Source: Marinobacter algicola DG893 | GTDB taxonomy: Bacteria > Pseudomonadota > Gammaproteobacteria > Pseudomonadales > Oleiphilaceae | Length of the DNA: 64,000 nucleotides | Reading direction: 5' to 3' | NCBI RefSeq assembly: GCF_000170835.1 | Contig: NZ_ABCP01000011.1 | Span: forward strand, 1-64,000 | Translations under genes and position numbers: made by a program | Shown: positions 27,464-36,734 of the stretch, one piece after another | Position numbering within the stretch: position 1 is the first letter of the stretch | Layout of the letters: each line of letters starts with the position of its first letter | The notes under the pieces: generated by a model | Told to the model about the DNA's origin: nothing | Seen by the model: the letters and a program-made list of their open reading frames with translations, nothing else | Database searches by the model: none

Positions 27464-27478
27464 TGATAATTATTGTCA
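27464..27478. promoter_or_regulatory. Fur box upstream of bfd
   Basis: TGATAATTATTGTCA matches the 7-1-7 Fur consensus TGATAATnATTATCA at 14 of 15 positions. It is placed 32-46 bases upstream of the bfd ATG, where bound Fur would block transcription. Confidence 0.75.
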
Positions 27479-27528
27479 TTTGCATGCAGCTTTGCAAGCC
27501 CAAAGAGCGATTTTTGTGCAAAATCTTT

Positions 27529-28821
27529 TTAACCGTCCGCTTCACGGGTCAGGTTCCGGGCTCCATCGGGTGTGACAACGACATTATCCTCAATGCGGAT
27601 ACCACCACAGCCTCGCAACTCATCAATCACCGAACGATTAAAATTCTTGCCGAGTGGACCATTCAATACCGGATCCAGTAAGGAAGGAATGATATAAACC
27701 CCCGGTTCGATGGTTACGACCATGCCTGCCTCCAGAGTCCTGGTCAGGCGCAGGAATGGGGCGTCCGATGGCGACGGGGCTTTCTTGCCAGCGACGTCAT
27801 GCACCTGAACTCCCAGGAAATGGCCAATACCGTGCGGGAAAAACGCCTGGGTAACGCCCCGCTCCACCAGGGTTTCGTCATCCACCCCCTGAACGACTCC
27901 GGCGGCGTTCAACAAAGCCGCAATGCCTTGGTGGGTCTTGCGATGAATCGCCACATAATCCACGCCAGGTGCAACCATTCCGCACAGCCGCTGCTGCAAC
28001 TGCTCCAGCCCCTGAATCAATGCGGCGAAACGTCTTTCCCCTGCCCCGGGCGTGGTGCGGGTAATGTCGGAACAGTAACCGCGAAAACGCACACCGGCGT
28101 CGATCAGAAGGCTGCGGGGGCGCACAGGCGCTTCGGTGTCATAGTATTGGTAATGCAGGGTGCCCGCGTGCTCATTCACGCCGATGATACTGTGGTATGG
28201 CGCCTGGGCTTCACGCTGTCCAGTCGCCTGCTGGTAGGCCAGGTTTATTGCAAACTCACTGCCTCCGTCCAGAAACGTTTTTCGAGCTGCCCGGTGGCCC
28301 TGCATGGCAATGTGGTTGGCACGGGCCAGGCAGGCTATTTCATAAGGGGTTTTATGCACCCGGGTTTCGTCCAGGGCGGAAAGAAGGTCCTCCGGATTAT
28401 GCTCACCATCAACCCCGGACAGCTGGGACGGGTCGCCCACAACGGCGAGCCGGCCATTGAAGTCCATGGCCGGTGCATCCCGACGATCACTGAAACGCAC
28501 GTCCATCGACTGCAGCCAGGGCTCGTCCGGCAACTCCGGGGTGGCATGCCAGAAGTCCACGGGCTGATAAAGGCTGAGTAGCGGCTTTTGCCCGGGCCGG
28601 ACAAGTAACCAACTGTGTTCCTGCCCGGTCAGCCCGGTCCAGTGCAGGAAGGGGCCATAACCCTGAAAATGCCATGCCTGATCATCACCGTAACGCACGG
28701 GTGCAGCACCGGAACTGATCAGCAGACCGTCATAGCCCTGCTCGGCGATAGCCTGTTCGTAACGCTGCTGAAGCGTGCGGATATGATCCGTCTGCAGTGA
28801 CAGTAACTCGGTGTCAGACAT
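27529..28821 (-). CDS. pepQ: Xaa-Pro dipeptidase (prolidase) PepQ
   Basis: 430-residue M24-family metallopeptidase that cleaves dipeptides with C-terminal proline; marine homologues also hydrolyse organophosphate esters. The pita-bread metal ligands are visible: LLIDAGVRFRGYCSDITRT (two Asp), HGIGHFLGVQVHD (His), VTIEPGVYI (Glu) and GGIRIEDNVVV (Glu). The N-terminal domain has YGDDQAWHFQGYGPFLHW, typical of PepQ. Its start overlaps the end of the upstream LysR gene by eight bases. A dipeptide-type ABC transporter next door suggests shared use of peptides. Confidence 0.94.
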   Translation of the reverse strand: MSDTELLSLQTDHIRTLQQRYEQAIAEQGYDGLLISSGAAPVRYGDDQAWHFQGYGPFLHWTGLTGQEHSWLLVRPGQKPLLSLYQPVDFWHATPELPDEPWLQSMDVRFSDRRDAPAMDFNGRLAVVGDPSQLSGVDGEHNPEDLLSALDETRVHKTPYEIACLARANHIAMQGHRAARKTFLDGGSEFAINLAYQQATGQREAQAPYHSIIGVNEHAGTLHYQYYDTEAPVRPRSLLIDAGVRFRGYCSDITRTTPGAGERRFAALIQGLEQLQQRLCGMVAPGVDYVAIHRKTHQGIAALLNAAGVVQGVDDETLVERGVTQAFFPHGIGHFLGVQVHDVAGKKAPSPSDAPFLRLTRTLEAGMVVTIEPGVYIIPSLLDPVLNGPLGKNFNRSVIDELRGCGGIRIEDNVVVTPDGARNLTREADG

Positions 28822-29728
28822 GCTTGTTTTCCAGTTTTTTCCAGAGGGTTAACAGATTGTCGGAACGGGGTTCACGCAGGCGGATCAAGCGGATCTCCAA
28901 TGGTACGTCGCACCGTTTATCCCCGGCCCGGGTGAGACTGCCAAAACGCTCGCTCTTTTCCGTCATTCGTTGCGGCAGCCACCCCATGCCGAAGCCCTGT
29001 TTTACCAGCGCCTTGATACCGGCCGATTGGGTATTTTCATTCAGTGGCAACAGGTTGGCTGGCAGCTTGCGCCGGTTCAGGTGCCCCTCAATGGCAGATT
29101 GCAGGAATCCCCGGGAGTGATAGGCGATCAGCGGGACCGGCTGCTCTGGCGTGCCCGGCAGCGCAAATCGTGGTTGTCCGTTTTCGTCGGCCACGCTCAC
29201 CGGCACCAGAAACTCCCTCGCCAGGGTCACCCACTCGTAGCGGTCCTCGCTCAGATGATCTTTCCAGGGCAGATCCTCGTGCCAGTAACACAGCACCAGG
29301 TCACATTCGCCATTATCCAGTGCATCCAGAAACTGCTCTCCCACCCAGTTGGTGGCTTTCAGGTTCAATTGTAGCCGCTCGGCCAACCCCTCCTGCTGCG
29401 CCCATCCCTGATAAAAATGGGAAAACAGCCCCTGGGTTGACCCCACACTGATCCGGGCAGACGCCTCGGACTCCATGTCACTGATCCGGTCTTTGGTTTC
29501 ACGAACGTCTCGCGTTACGCGCTCGCACAGCTCCACAAACGCCTCCCCTGCCGGAGTCAAAGACAGCGGCAGGGTCTGGCGGTTGATCAGTGTCGCTCCC
29601 ATGGCTTCCTCAAGAAGCTTGATGCGGCGGCTGAACGTCGGCTGGCTCACGTGCTGCAGTTCAGCAGCACGTGAGAAATGACGCGTTCGGGCCAGCGCCA
29701 TGAAGTCTTCAAGCCAGCGTATTTCCAT
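28814..29728 (-). CDS. LysR-family regulator, HypT/YjiE-like
   Basis: 304 residues: N-terminal winged helix (MEIRWLEDFMALARTRHFSRAAEL...SQPTFSRRI) and a C-terminal periplasmic-binding-like effector domain. The WL-x-DF start, SQPxFSRRI helix and the LNRQ/INRQ-TPLxL pattern resemble E. coli HypT (YjiE), a regulator responding to hypochlorite by methionine oxidation. The similarity is by eye and the effector here is unknown. It overlaps pepQ and lies between prolidase and the dipeptide ABC operon, so it may control either. Confidence 0.8.
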   Translation of the reverse strand: MEIRWLEDFMALARTRHFSRAAELQHVSQPTFSRRIKLLEEAMGATLINRQTLPLSLTPAGEAFVELCERVTRDVRETKDRISDMESEASARISVGSTQGLFSHFYQGWAQQEGLAERLQLNLKATNWVGEQFLDALDNGECDLVLCYWHEDLPWKDHLSEDRYEWVTLAREFLVPVSVADENGQPRFALPGTPEQPVPLIAYHSRGFLQSAIEGHLNRRKLPANLLPLNENTQSAGIKALVKQGFGMGWLPQRMTEKSERFGSLTRAGDKRCDVPLEIRLIRLREPRSDNLLTLWKKLENKHV

Positions 29729-29785
29729 GGTGTTACCAGCGTCGGGAATGGTTGTCAGGCATCATAGCCCATCGTGGGGAACTGG

Positions 29786-30805
29786 CTATAACCGCCCTTC
29801 CTCCACCGCGTGACACGCAACCTGGGCGCCGCCATCCGTCGCGATCAACTGAGGTATTTCCTGCCGGCATCGGTCGTCGGCATAGGGGCAGCGACCATGG
29901 AAGACGCAACCTGACGGCAACTGCACCGGTGTCGGAACCTCGCCCTGTAACCGGATATGGTTGGGCCGGTCGTCCTCCAGCTTTGGAATGGCCGACAGCA
30001 ACGCCTGAGTGTATGGATGCCTCGGGGTACTGAACAACGTTCTGGTATCTGCCAACTCGCATACCCGGCCAAGGTACATGACCGCGACCCGGGTACCAAA
30101 ATGCTCCACCACGGCCAGATCATGAGTAATGAAGAGATAGGTCAGGTTGCGGCTTTCCTGAGCTTCCATCAGCAGGTTGAGCACCTGGGCCTGAATGGAG
30201 ACGTCCAGCGCCGAAATCGGTTCGTCCGCAACGATAAACTCGGGGTCGACCGCCAGCGCCCGGGCAATGGCAATGCGCTGGCGCTGACCGCCGGAAAATT
30301 CATGACCAAAACGGCTGCCCCAGTCCGGGTCGATCCCCACCGACTCCATGACATCCTGCACCTTGTCCCGAATCTGAGGCTCCGAGGCGTCCGGCTGATG
30401 AAAGCGGATGGGCTCTTCCAGGGTTTGCTGGATGGTCATCCTCGGGTTCAACGAGGCGTAGGGGTTCTGGAAGATCATCTGCATCTTGCGGCGGTACGGC
30501 AGCACCTCCTTACCGTCAAGATGATCGATACGCTGGCCATCGTAGTGGATCTCGCCGGCGCTGGGAGACAACAACCCCATGACGGTGCGAGCCACGGTCG
30601 ATTTACCACAGCCGGATTCACCCACAACGCACAGCGCCTCGCCTTTCTGAACCTGCAGATCAACGCCGTTGATCGCATGCACGGCTTCCTGTTTGCGGTG
30701 GAAACGACCGCCTTTGAACGAGATCTGTTCCAGCAGGCCGCCGGAAAGATCAAACCTCTTCTCCAGGCCGCGAATATCGACCAGCGTGGATGATTGGGAG
30801 GTCAC
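29786..30805 (-). CDS. Dipeptide/oligopeptide ABC transporter ATPase (DppF type)
   Basis: About 339 residues. Walker A GESGCGKST, signature FSGGQRQRIAIARAL, Walker B FIVADEPISALDVS, and a C-terminal oligopeptide-transporter extension with cysteines in CVFHGRCPYADDRC that may bind an iron-sulfur cluster as in related ATPases. GTG 30805 is chosen: AGGAGG lies 7 bases upstream and the codon overlaps the stop of the preceding ATPase gene (GTGA). ATG 30826 is the alternative. Last gene of a dppABCDF-like operon. Confidence 0.9.
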   Translation of the reverse strand: MTSQSSTLVDIRGLEKRFDLSGGLLEQISFKGGRFHRKQEAVHAINGVDLQVQKGEALCVVGESGCGKSTVARTVMGLLSPSAGEIHYDGQRIDHLDGKEVLPYRRKMQMIFQNPYASLNPRMTIQQTLEEPIRFHQPDASEPQIRDKVQDVMESVGIDPDWGSRFGHEFSGGQRQRIAIARALAVDPEFIVADEPISALDVSIQAQVLNLLMEAQESRNLTYLFITHDLAVVEHFGTRVAVMYLGRVCELADTRTLFSTPRHPYTQALLSAIPKLEDDRPNHIRLQGEVPTPVQLPSGCVFHGRCPYADDRCRQEIPQLIATDGGAQVACHAVEEGRL

Positions 30806-31800
30806 GATTCCACCTCCTGCATGCATTTCTCCTGCTCAATAAGGTTGCTGACTTCGTAACAGGCCACATCCACGTTACCCGAGCGAACATACTCCGGCAT
30901 CCGGCGCTTGCACTGATCGGTGGCGAAGCCACAGCGTGGGTGGAAGGGGCAGCCTGTGGGCACATTCTTCAGGGACGGCATCGAACCAGGGATCTGGAAC
31001 AGCCGCTCGCCGGGCTCGCCCATCTGGGGCAGCGCGTTAATCAGTCCCTGGGTATAGGGATGCTGAGCATCGTTGATGATTTCGCGAGTGGGCCCCTGCT
31101 CAATGATCCGACCGGAATACATCACCAGCATGCGTTGGGTGACCTGGGAAACCACGCCCAGATCGTGGGTGATCAGCATCAGCGCCACGTTGTCCTGCTC
31201 ACACAACTCCAACAGCAACGCCATGATCTCCGCCTGAATTGTCACATCCAGGGCCGTCGTCGGTTCATCCGCGATGATGATCTCCGGGTCCAGCAGCAAT
31301 GCGATGGCGATGATCACCCGTTGGCGCATGCCGCCAGACAGTTCATGGGGGTATTGATCCAGGCGTTTTTCCGGCGACGGAATCTGCACCTTGCGAAGTT
31401 TGTTCAGGGCGATATCCCGGGCCGCCCTGGTGCTGATCCGGCGGTGTGCCTTGAGCGCTTCCACCATCTGGGTACCAATGGTCAGCACCGGGTTCAGGGT
31501 CATCATCGGGTCCTGGAAAATCATGGCGATGCGGTTGCCGCGAATCTTGCGTAGCTCCCGTTCGCTCATGGCCGCCAGGTCCTTACCTTCGAACAGGATC
31601 TGGCCGGCGGCGATGTAGCCGGGCCGGGCGATCAGATTGAGAATGGAGAAGGCCGCCACGGATTTACCCGCGCCGGACTCCCCCACCAGCCCCAGACGCT
31701 CGCCCTTGTCCAAACTGAAACTGATGCCTCGCAAGGCGGTGAGGTCACCCCCCCGCACGGCGAAACGGACATCCAGATCTTTTACTTCCAGCAATGACAT
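30802..31800 (-). CDS. Dipeptide/oligopeptide ABC transporter ATPase (DppD type)
   Basis: About 332 residues. Walker [10 protein letters not shown], signature [15 protein letters not shown], Walker [16 protein letters not shown]-loop LITHDLGVV, and a C-terminal [17 protein letters not shown] cysteine cluster. It pairs with the next ATPase to energise peptide uptake. ATG 31800 has AAGGGG 7 bases upstream. It follows dppC by four bases and overlaps the downstream gene. Confidence 0.92.
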   Translation of the reverse strand: MSLLEVKDLDVRFAVRGGDLTALRGISFSLDKGERLGLVGESGAGKSVAAFSILNLIARPGYIAAGQILFEGKDLAAMSERELRKIRGNRIAMIFQDPMMTLNPVLTIGTQMVEALKAHRRISTRAARDIALNKLRKVQIPSPEKRLDQYPHELSGGMRQRVIIAIALLLDPEIIIADEPTTALDVTIQAEIMALLLELCEQDNVALMLITHDLGVVSQVTQRMLVMYSGRIIEQGPTREIINDAQHPYTQGLINALPQMGEPGERLFQIPGSMPSLKNVPTGCPFHPRCGFATDQCKRRMPEYVRSGNVDVACYEVSNLIEQEKCMQEVES

Positions 31801-31804
31801 CACA

Positions 31805-32737
31805 TTACCCCTTGTACAGCCGTGGGTTCATGACATCCCGCAGCCAGTCACCCAACAGGTTGATGACCAGTACGAGCACCACCAGCACCAGGCCGGGGAT
31901 CAGGCTGATCCACCAGGAGCCACTCTGGATGTAGTCAAAACCGGATTTGATCAGCGAACCCAGAGACGGCTGGGTTTCCGGCATACCGAGGCCCAGGAAC
32001 GATAACGCCGCCTCGGAAATGATCGCGTTGGCAATCTGTACGGTAGCAATGACGAAAATCGGTGACAGGGTGTTGGGCAGGATGTGGCGGAACATGATCC
32101 GACGGGTGCGAAACCCCATCACCTTTGCCGCATCCACGTATTCCTTTTTCTTCTCTGCCAGTACCGAGGCCCTCACCGTGCGGGCAATCTGAGGCCACTC
32201 TGCTACACCAATGATGAAGATCAGCATGTAGATAGCGACTTCGCCGAACATCAGATTGCCAAAGCTGGCCTTGAACACGGCCCCGACGATGATCGCAACC
32301 ATCAGGGTGGAAAACGACAGCTGAACATCGGCAATCCGCATCAGAATGGAGTCGACCCGGCCACCCAGATAGCCCGCCAGCAGACCAAACAGGATGCCCA
32401 GCGCCGCCTGCAGGACAACTGCACCAAACCCGATCAGCAGCGACACTCGGGTGCCGTAAAGAATGGTAGAGAGCAGATCCCTGCCCTGGGCGTCGGTGCC
32501 CAACGGGAAGGCCGGATCGGAGCCATCCAGGCCGACCGGCGGCAGCTCGGAGTTCATGATATTGATCTGGGCCAGGTCGTAGGGGTCTGCCGGTGCCAGC
32601 AAGGGCGCAAAGATGGCAGACAACACCATGGACAACAGAACGATAAAGCTGGCAATGGCCACTTTGTCGCGTTTGAAGCTGTACCAGAGGAAGGACTCGC
32701 GAAAGCGATCCCAGCGTGAAAGAGTCGCCGTCGTCAT
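31805..32737 (-). CDS. Dipeptide/oligopeptide ABC permease (DppC type)
   Basis: 310-residue inner-membrane permease with about six transmembrane helices and the N-terminal OppC-type extension. The sequence DAQGRDLLSTILYGTRVSL and the EAA loop EAALSFLGLGMPETQPSLG are typical. Its ATG overlaps the dppB stop (ATGA), so the two permease subunits are translationally coupled and should form the heterodimeric channel. Confidence 0.93.
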   Translation of the reverse strand: MTTATLSRWDRFRESFLWYSFKRDKVAIASFIVLLSMVLSAIFAPLLAPADPYDLAQINIMNSELPPVGLDGSDPAFPLGTDAQGRDLLSTILYGTRVSLLIGFGAVVLQAALGILFGLLAGYLGGRVDSILMRIADVQLSFSTLMVAIIVGAVFKASFGNLMFGEVAIYMLIFIIGVAEWPQIARTVRASVLAEKKKEYVDAAKVMGFRTRRIMFRHILPNTLSPIFVIATVQIANAIISEAALSFLGLGMPETQPSLGSLIKSGFDYIQSGSWWISLIPGLVLVVLVLVINLLGDWLRDVMNPRLYKG

Positions 32738-33783
32738 GCTTTCTTACCTGTCAGTTTTACGGTGGGATTCACCAGACCGTAGATCAGATCCACCACGGTA
32801 TTGGTAATCACGAAGATCAGGCCTACCACCATCAGGTACGCCACGATCAGGGGAATATCGCTGCGGGTGATGGCCTCCAGGAACATCAGCCCGACACCGG
32901 GCCACTGGAACACGGTTTCCGTAAGAATGGTGTAGGCCACCATGATGCCGATCTGCACACCGCCCACGGTAATCACCGGCAGCATGGTGTTCTTGAGCGC
33001 GTGCAGGAAATAGACCCGGGACGAGCTCAGCCCCTTGGCCCGAGCGTACCGGATGTAGTCACTCTGCAGCACTTCCATCATTTCCGCACGGATCAGGCGG
33101 ATGAACAGCGGCAGCATGATGGACGCCAGCGACACCGACGGCAGAATCAGGTGCAGGAGGCCACCCTGGGAGAAAAAACCGGACTCCCAGGTGCCGAACA
33201 GCGGCGTCAGGTCATCGCCCCGGCCGTAGGACGGCAAACCGCCTTCGGTGGATAGTGCGGCGTTCAGCCACTGCCCCCAGCCAGCATCCTGCGGGAACCA
33301 GTCAACGGTGACACCGATAGAGAAAATCTGAATCAGTACGATGGCAGTCAGGAACACCGGAATGGATATCCCGACGGTACTGACCCCCATGAAGAATTTG
33401 GACAACCAGGCCTGAGGCCGTATCGCGGCGAACACCCCGATGGGCACCGAGAAAATAATGATAATCAGGCTGGCGCCAATCACCAGCTCCAGGGTGGCTG
33501 GAAGGTGCTCGAGGATTACGTCCATGGTGGGTTTTCCGTAAAAATAGGAAATCCCCAGATCGCCCTGCAGGGCGTTACCGGCGAATCGAACGTATTGCAC
33601 AACCAATGGGTCATTCAGTCCCATTTCTTCACGGATCGCTTCCCGCTCATCCTGCGAGACGGACATGCCCACCATTTGTTGAAGCGGGTCGCCCAGGCCA
33701 TCCTGAATGGCGAAAGCAATCACACTGATCACGAACATGACCAGCACGGCCTGGGAAATCCGCTGAACCAAAAACGCTAACAT
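32734..33783 (-). CDS. Dipeptide/oligopeptide ABC permease (DppB type)
   Basis: About 349 residues from ATG 33783. Six transmembrane segments are visible. The EAA loop is YIRYARAKGLSSSRVYFLHALKNTMLPVI. A periplasmic loop insert of roughly 60 residues (DWFPQDAGWG...GTWESGFFSQGG) is longer than in E. coli DppB. It is separated from dppA by a hairpin likely to lower its expression relative to the binding protein. An upstream TTG is not preferred. Confidence 0.92.
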   Translation of the reverse strand: MLAFLVQRISQAVLVMFVISVIAFAIQDGLGDPLQQMVGMSVSQDEREAIREEMGLNDPLVVQYVRFAGNALQGDLGISYFYGKPTMDVILEHLPATLELVIGASLIIIIFSVPIGVFAAIRPQAWLSKFFMGVSTVGISIPVFLTAIVLIQIFSIGVTVDWFPQDAGWGQWLNAALSTEGGLPSYGRGDDLTPLFGTWESGFFSQGGLLHLILPSVSLASIMLPLFIRLIRAEMMEVLQSDYIRYARAKGLSSSRVYFLHALKNTMLPVITVGGVQIGIMVAYTILTETVFQWPGVGLMFLEAITRSDIPLIVAYLMVVGLIFVITNTVVDLIYGLVNPTVKLTGKKA

Positions 33784-33813
33784 GAAAAATTCCGGGTCAA
33801 GCTGCAAACAAAA

Positions 33814-33843
33814 GGCCGGCTCCAGGCTAATCCGAAGCCGGCC
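33814..33843 (-). terminator. Attenuating hairpin between dppA and dppB
   Basis: GGCCGGCT (33814-33821) pairs with AGCCGGCC (33836-33843). Read on the reverse strand the stem is followed by TTTTGTTT, so it resembles a leaky intrinsic terminator between the binding-protein gene and the permease genes. Confidence 0.6.
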
Positions 33844-33858
33844 CGCCCATAAAGGCTA

Positions 33859-35421
33859 TTACTCCACGACCAGGTCACCCAGGTACGGGAAGTTCATCAC
33901 ATTGAGGATCGGCTCGATCTTCACATTCTTCTTGCTGGCCCAGGCCAGGTCCTGCCAGTGCAGGGGAACGAACGCAGCGTCGTCATACAGGCGCTGTTCC
34001 ACCTCTTTCAGCATGGCGGTGCGCTTGTCCAGATCCGTCTCGACGTTGGCCTTGTTGACCAGCTCGTCGATCTCCGGGTTGCAGTAGTTACCGGCGTTGT
34101 ACTGGCCGGAACCGCTGTCCGCATCCGGACAGAAGGTCAGGAACTCATAGAAGTTGGCAGAGTCCTCGGTGTCTGCGTGCCAGCCGATCATCATCATGTC
34201 GGCGGCGCGAGCGTCGTACTCCGGCCAATACTGGGCTTTCGGCAGCGTCTTCAGGTCCACCTTGATATTGATGCGCGCCAGCATGGCGGCCACCGCCTGT
34301 GCGATCTTGTCGTCATTCACGTAACGGTTATTGGGCGCCATCATGGAGATGGTGAAACCGTCTTCGTACCCGGCTTCCTTCATCAATTGCTGGGCTTTTT
34401 CGACATCAAACCGGGTTTTCAGGGAGTCGTTGTGGCCCTGGTAACCTTCCGGCGACATCTGAGCGGCCGGGGTGGCGAAGCCCTTCATGATCTTGGCAGC
34501 GATGCCTTCCTGATTGATGGCATAGGCTATGGCCTCGCGCACTTTCGGGTTCTTGAACGCTTCCACCCGGTTCTGGTTCATGTGGAACAGGATGATGCGG
34601 GTACCGCTCATAGTGACCAGGTCAGAGTTTTTGTCACGACGGATTCGCTCCAAATCCGTGGGCGGCACCGGCGCAATGAAATCCACACCACCAGACAGCA
34701 GCGCAGAGACACGGGTGTTATTTTCCTTGATCGGAGTCAGCACGATCTTGCCGACGTTCCCCGGGGATTCGGTATCCCAGTAATCGTCAAAGCGCTCAAA
34801 CTCGACACGCACGCCCTGCTGACGACCGGTAATGACGTAAGGTCCAGTGCCGGACAGATTCTCGGAAGCAAAAGAGTTGCCGTGCTTGGTGATGGCGCTC
34901 TTGTCTTTTCCGCTTTCGGTCTTACCAGTGTAGAACTCGCTGTCCAGCGGGAAGATGTAAGTAGCGGTGTTCAGCAGCAGCGGGTATGGCTCGGTGGTCA
35001 CCAGCTCAAAGGTGTAGTCGTCAATGACCTTGAGTTCGCTGAAGGGTTTGAAGATGGCTTTGTAATCCTGGCTCTGCTTCAGACGGTCAAAGGTGAACTT
35101 GACGTCTTTGGCGGTCAGCTCGTTGCCAGAGTGAAAGTTCACACCTTCACGCAGCTCGAAGCGCATGGTGTTCTCATCAATACGCTCCCAGCTTTTTGCC
35201 AGGCGCGGCTCGAAGCCGAGGTCCTTGGTCCAGCGGATCAGGGGATCAAAGGTCATGTGGCTTAACTGCAACATGCCGCCAGAGAGCTGTTCGTGAATAT
35301 CCAGGCTTACAGGGTCGGCGTCGTACGCCATTTTCAGTTCCTTGTTCGCCTCGGCAGACATCGCCATCGGGGCTGTCGCCAGGGCCATGGAACCAACAAA
35401 AGCAGTCAGTAGTGTTTTCAT
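33859..35421 (-). CDS. Periplasmic dipeptide/oligopeptide-binding protein (DppA type)
   Basis: About 520 residues of solute-binding family 5. The start at 35421 gives a clean signal peptide (MKTLLTAF...APMAMSA). Conserved parts: DADPVSLDIHEQLSGGML, LAKSWERIDENTMRFELREGVNFHSG, and the C-terminal FVPLHWQDLAW. It captures peptides or related substrates in the periplasm for DppBCDF. Nothing in the sequence fixes the ligand; neighbouring prolidase hints at dipeptides. It is first in the operon, with its promoter in the ~150 bases before lrgB. Confidence 0.92.
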   Translation of the reverse strand: MKTLLTAFVGSMALATAPMAMSAEANKELKMAYDADPVSLDIHEQLSGGMLQLSHMTFDPLIRWTKDLGFEPRLAKSWERIDENTMRFELREGVNFHSGNELTAKDVKFTFDRLKQSQDYKAIFKPFSELKVIDDYTFELVTTEPYPLLLNTATYIFPLDSEFYTGKTESGKDKSAITKHGNSFASENLSGTGPYVITGRQQGVRVEFERFDDYWDTESPGNVGKIVLTPIKENNTRVSALLSGGVDFIAPVPPTDLERIRRDKNSDLVTMSGTRIILFHMNQNRVEAFKNPKVREAIAYAINQEGIAAKIMKGFATPAAQMSPEGYQGHNDSLKTRFDVEKAQQLMKEAGYEDGFTISMMAPNNRYVNDDKIAQAVAAMLARINIKVDLKTLPKAQYWPEYDARAADMMMIGWHADTEDSANFYEFLTFCPDADSGSGQYNAGNYCNPEIDELVNKANVETDLDKRTAMLKEVEQRLYDDAAFVPLHWQDLAWASKKNVKIEPILNVMNFPYLGDLVVE

Positions 35422-35575
35422 CGCGTTTTCCGTCGCTGTTTTAAGAGTTTTTGCGGCACATCGGCGCAACTTCACGCCAGATGTCTGCGCTAAAAGCTAG
35501 TCGTGGAAAACCCGAACAGCAATCGAAATTGCGACTTGGCGTTATTCGTGAAGTGAATGACCCTGTTTGGGGCGC

Positions 35576-36301
35576 TCACCAAAGACGGAACGCCAGCGGA
35601 AGAATCAGCGCGGTGAACACCCCCGTGAGCCCCATTCCCAGCGAGGCAAACGCACCAGCTGTGCGACTGATCTCGAACGCTCGTGCCGTTCCCACCGCAT
35701 GGCCGTTCAGCCCGAGCGCAAAACCCAGAATGCGGTCATCGGTGATCGACAACACTCTGGAAAGCAGGTCGACAAAGAGCGTTGCGACAACACCGGTCAC
35801 CAGCAGTCCGCCCATCATCAGGGGCACCGAACCGCCCAGCTGTTCGGTAATACCGATGGCAATGGGCGCAGTCACCGACTTCGGCGCCAGGGACGCCAGC
35901 ACCAGAGGTGTCGCCCCCAGAGCCCAGGCGATCACGACCGCATACACGGCCGCCAGGGTGGCCGCTACAGGCAGGGTGCACAGAATCGGACGCCACAACG
36001 CCCGCACGTGGTGCATCTGCTGGTACAGCGGTATACCCAGCGCGACGGTGGCAGGCCCGAGCAGCAGCATCAGCCACTGGGCACCCTGCTGATACCGGGT
36101 GTAATCCAGTGACAGTAGCGCGATGGTGGCCGACAGAAGGAAGGCCGAAAGCACCACCGGAGGCAACCAAAGCGGGCTACCCATCCGCCGGAAAAGCCAG
36201 TTGCCGGCAAAAAACGCACTCAGGGTTAACCCTATCGCCAGTATCGGGCTCGCAGACAGGGAGCTGGGGAGTGCGTAAAAACGCTCCAGAAGTTCAATCA
36301 T
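35576..36301 (-). CDS. lrgB: LrgB/CidB family membrane protein
   Basis: 241-residue inner-membrane protein with about seven hydrophobic segments. Diagnostic stretches are LGPATVALGIPLYQ, the APKSVTAPIAIGITEQLGG block and LGLNGHAVGTARAFE. LrgAB/CidAB pairs affect autolysis in Gram-positives and pyruvate or small-molecule transport in others; the role in gammaproteobacteria is not settled. It overlaps lrgA by eight bases. Confidence 0.9.
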   Translation of the reverse strand: MIELLERFYALPSSLSASPILAIGLTLSAFFAGNWLFRRMGSPLWLPPVVLSAFLLSATIALLSLDYTRYQQGAQWLMLLLGPATVALGIPLYQQMHHVRALWRPILCTLPVAATLAAVYAVVIAWALGATPLVLASLAPKSVTAPIAIGITEQLGGSVPLMMGGLLVTGVVATLFVDLLSRVLSITDDRILGFALGLNGHAVGTARAFEISRTAGAFASLGMGLTGVFTALILPLAFRLW

Positions 36302-36659
36302 CCGACTTCCTCCGCTGTCCGGCCCGGACCAGAGACGCCATCAGCAGCAGTGTGGTCAGCACGCTCAAAAAGGTGCCAACCAGGAGCGCCCCCGCCACTG
36401 CCAGCCACTGCCCGCTGAACTGATCAGCAGAGAAGAACACACCCACCACGCCCGGCATGATCAGCAACACCAGCACGGAAATCAGCCCCTGGCTCGCCGC
36501 AGCCAGGTCATCACTGACGCTACCCTTCAGCATCAGCGTGAACGTCATCAGAATCATGCCCAGCACACCGCCACTGACCGGAATCAGGAAAACCAGTCGC
36601 AAGGCTTCGCCAAGCATGAAACACAAAACCAGAGTCAGGAAACCCCGCAACATCGACAT
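36294..36659 (-). CDS. lrgA: LrgA/CidA family holin-like membrane protein
   Basis: 121 residues with four predicted transmembrane helices. The conserved IPVSGGVLGMILM (usual IPGSxxGMxLL) and LLIMPGVVGVF motifs identify the family. The proline-glycine pattern of the first motif is altered (IPVSGG). Another ATG lies two codons downstream of 36659 and is equally plausible. It is translated just ahead of lrgB. Confidence 0.88.
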   Translation of the reverse strand: MSMLRGFLTLVLCFMLGEALRLVFLIPVSGGVLGMILMTFTLMLKGSVSDDLAAASQGLISVLVLLIMPGVVGVFFSADQFSGQWLAVAGALLVGTFLSVLTTLLLMASLVRAGQRRKSDD

Positions 36660-36734
36660 ATTGTCATGCTCATCAAGTAACGAATTGCTCTACACTAGCC
36701 CATACCCAAAGTTTGACACCAGTTCGGATACTTC

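Noticed and set aside
33958..35265. Forward open frame of 435 codons
   Set aside because: Antisense to the dppA-type gene, which has a signal peptide and family motifs.
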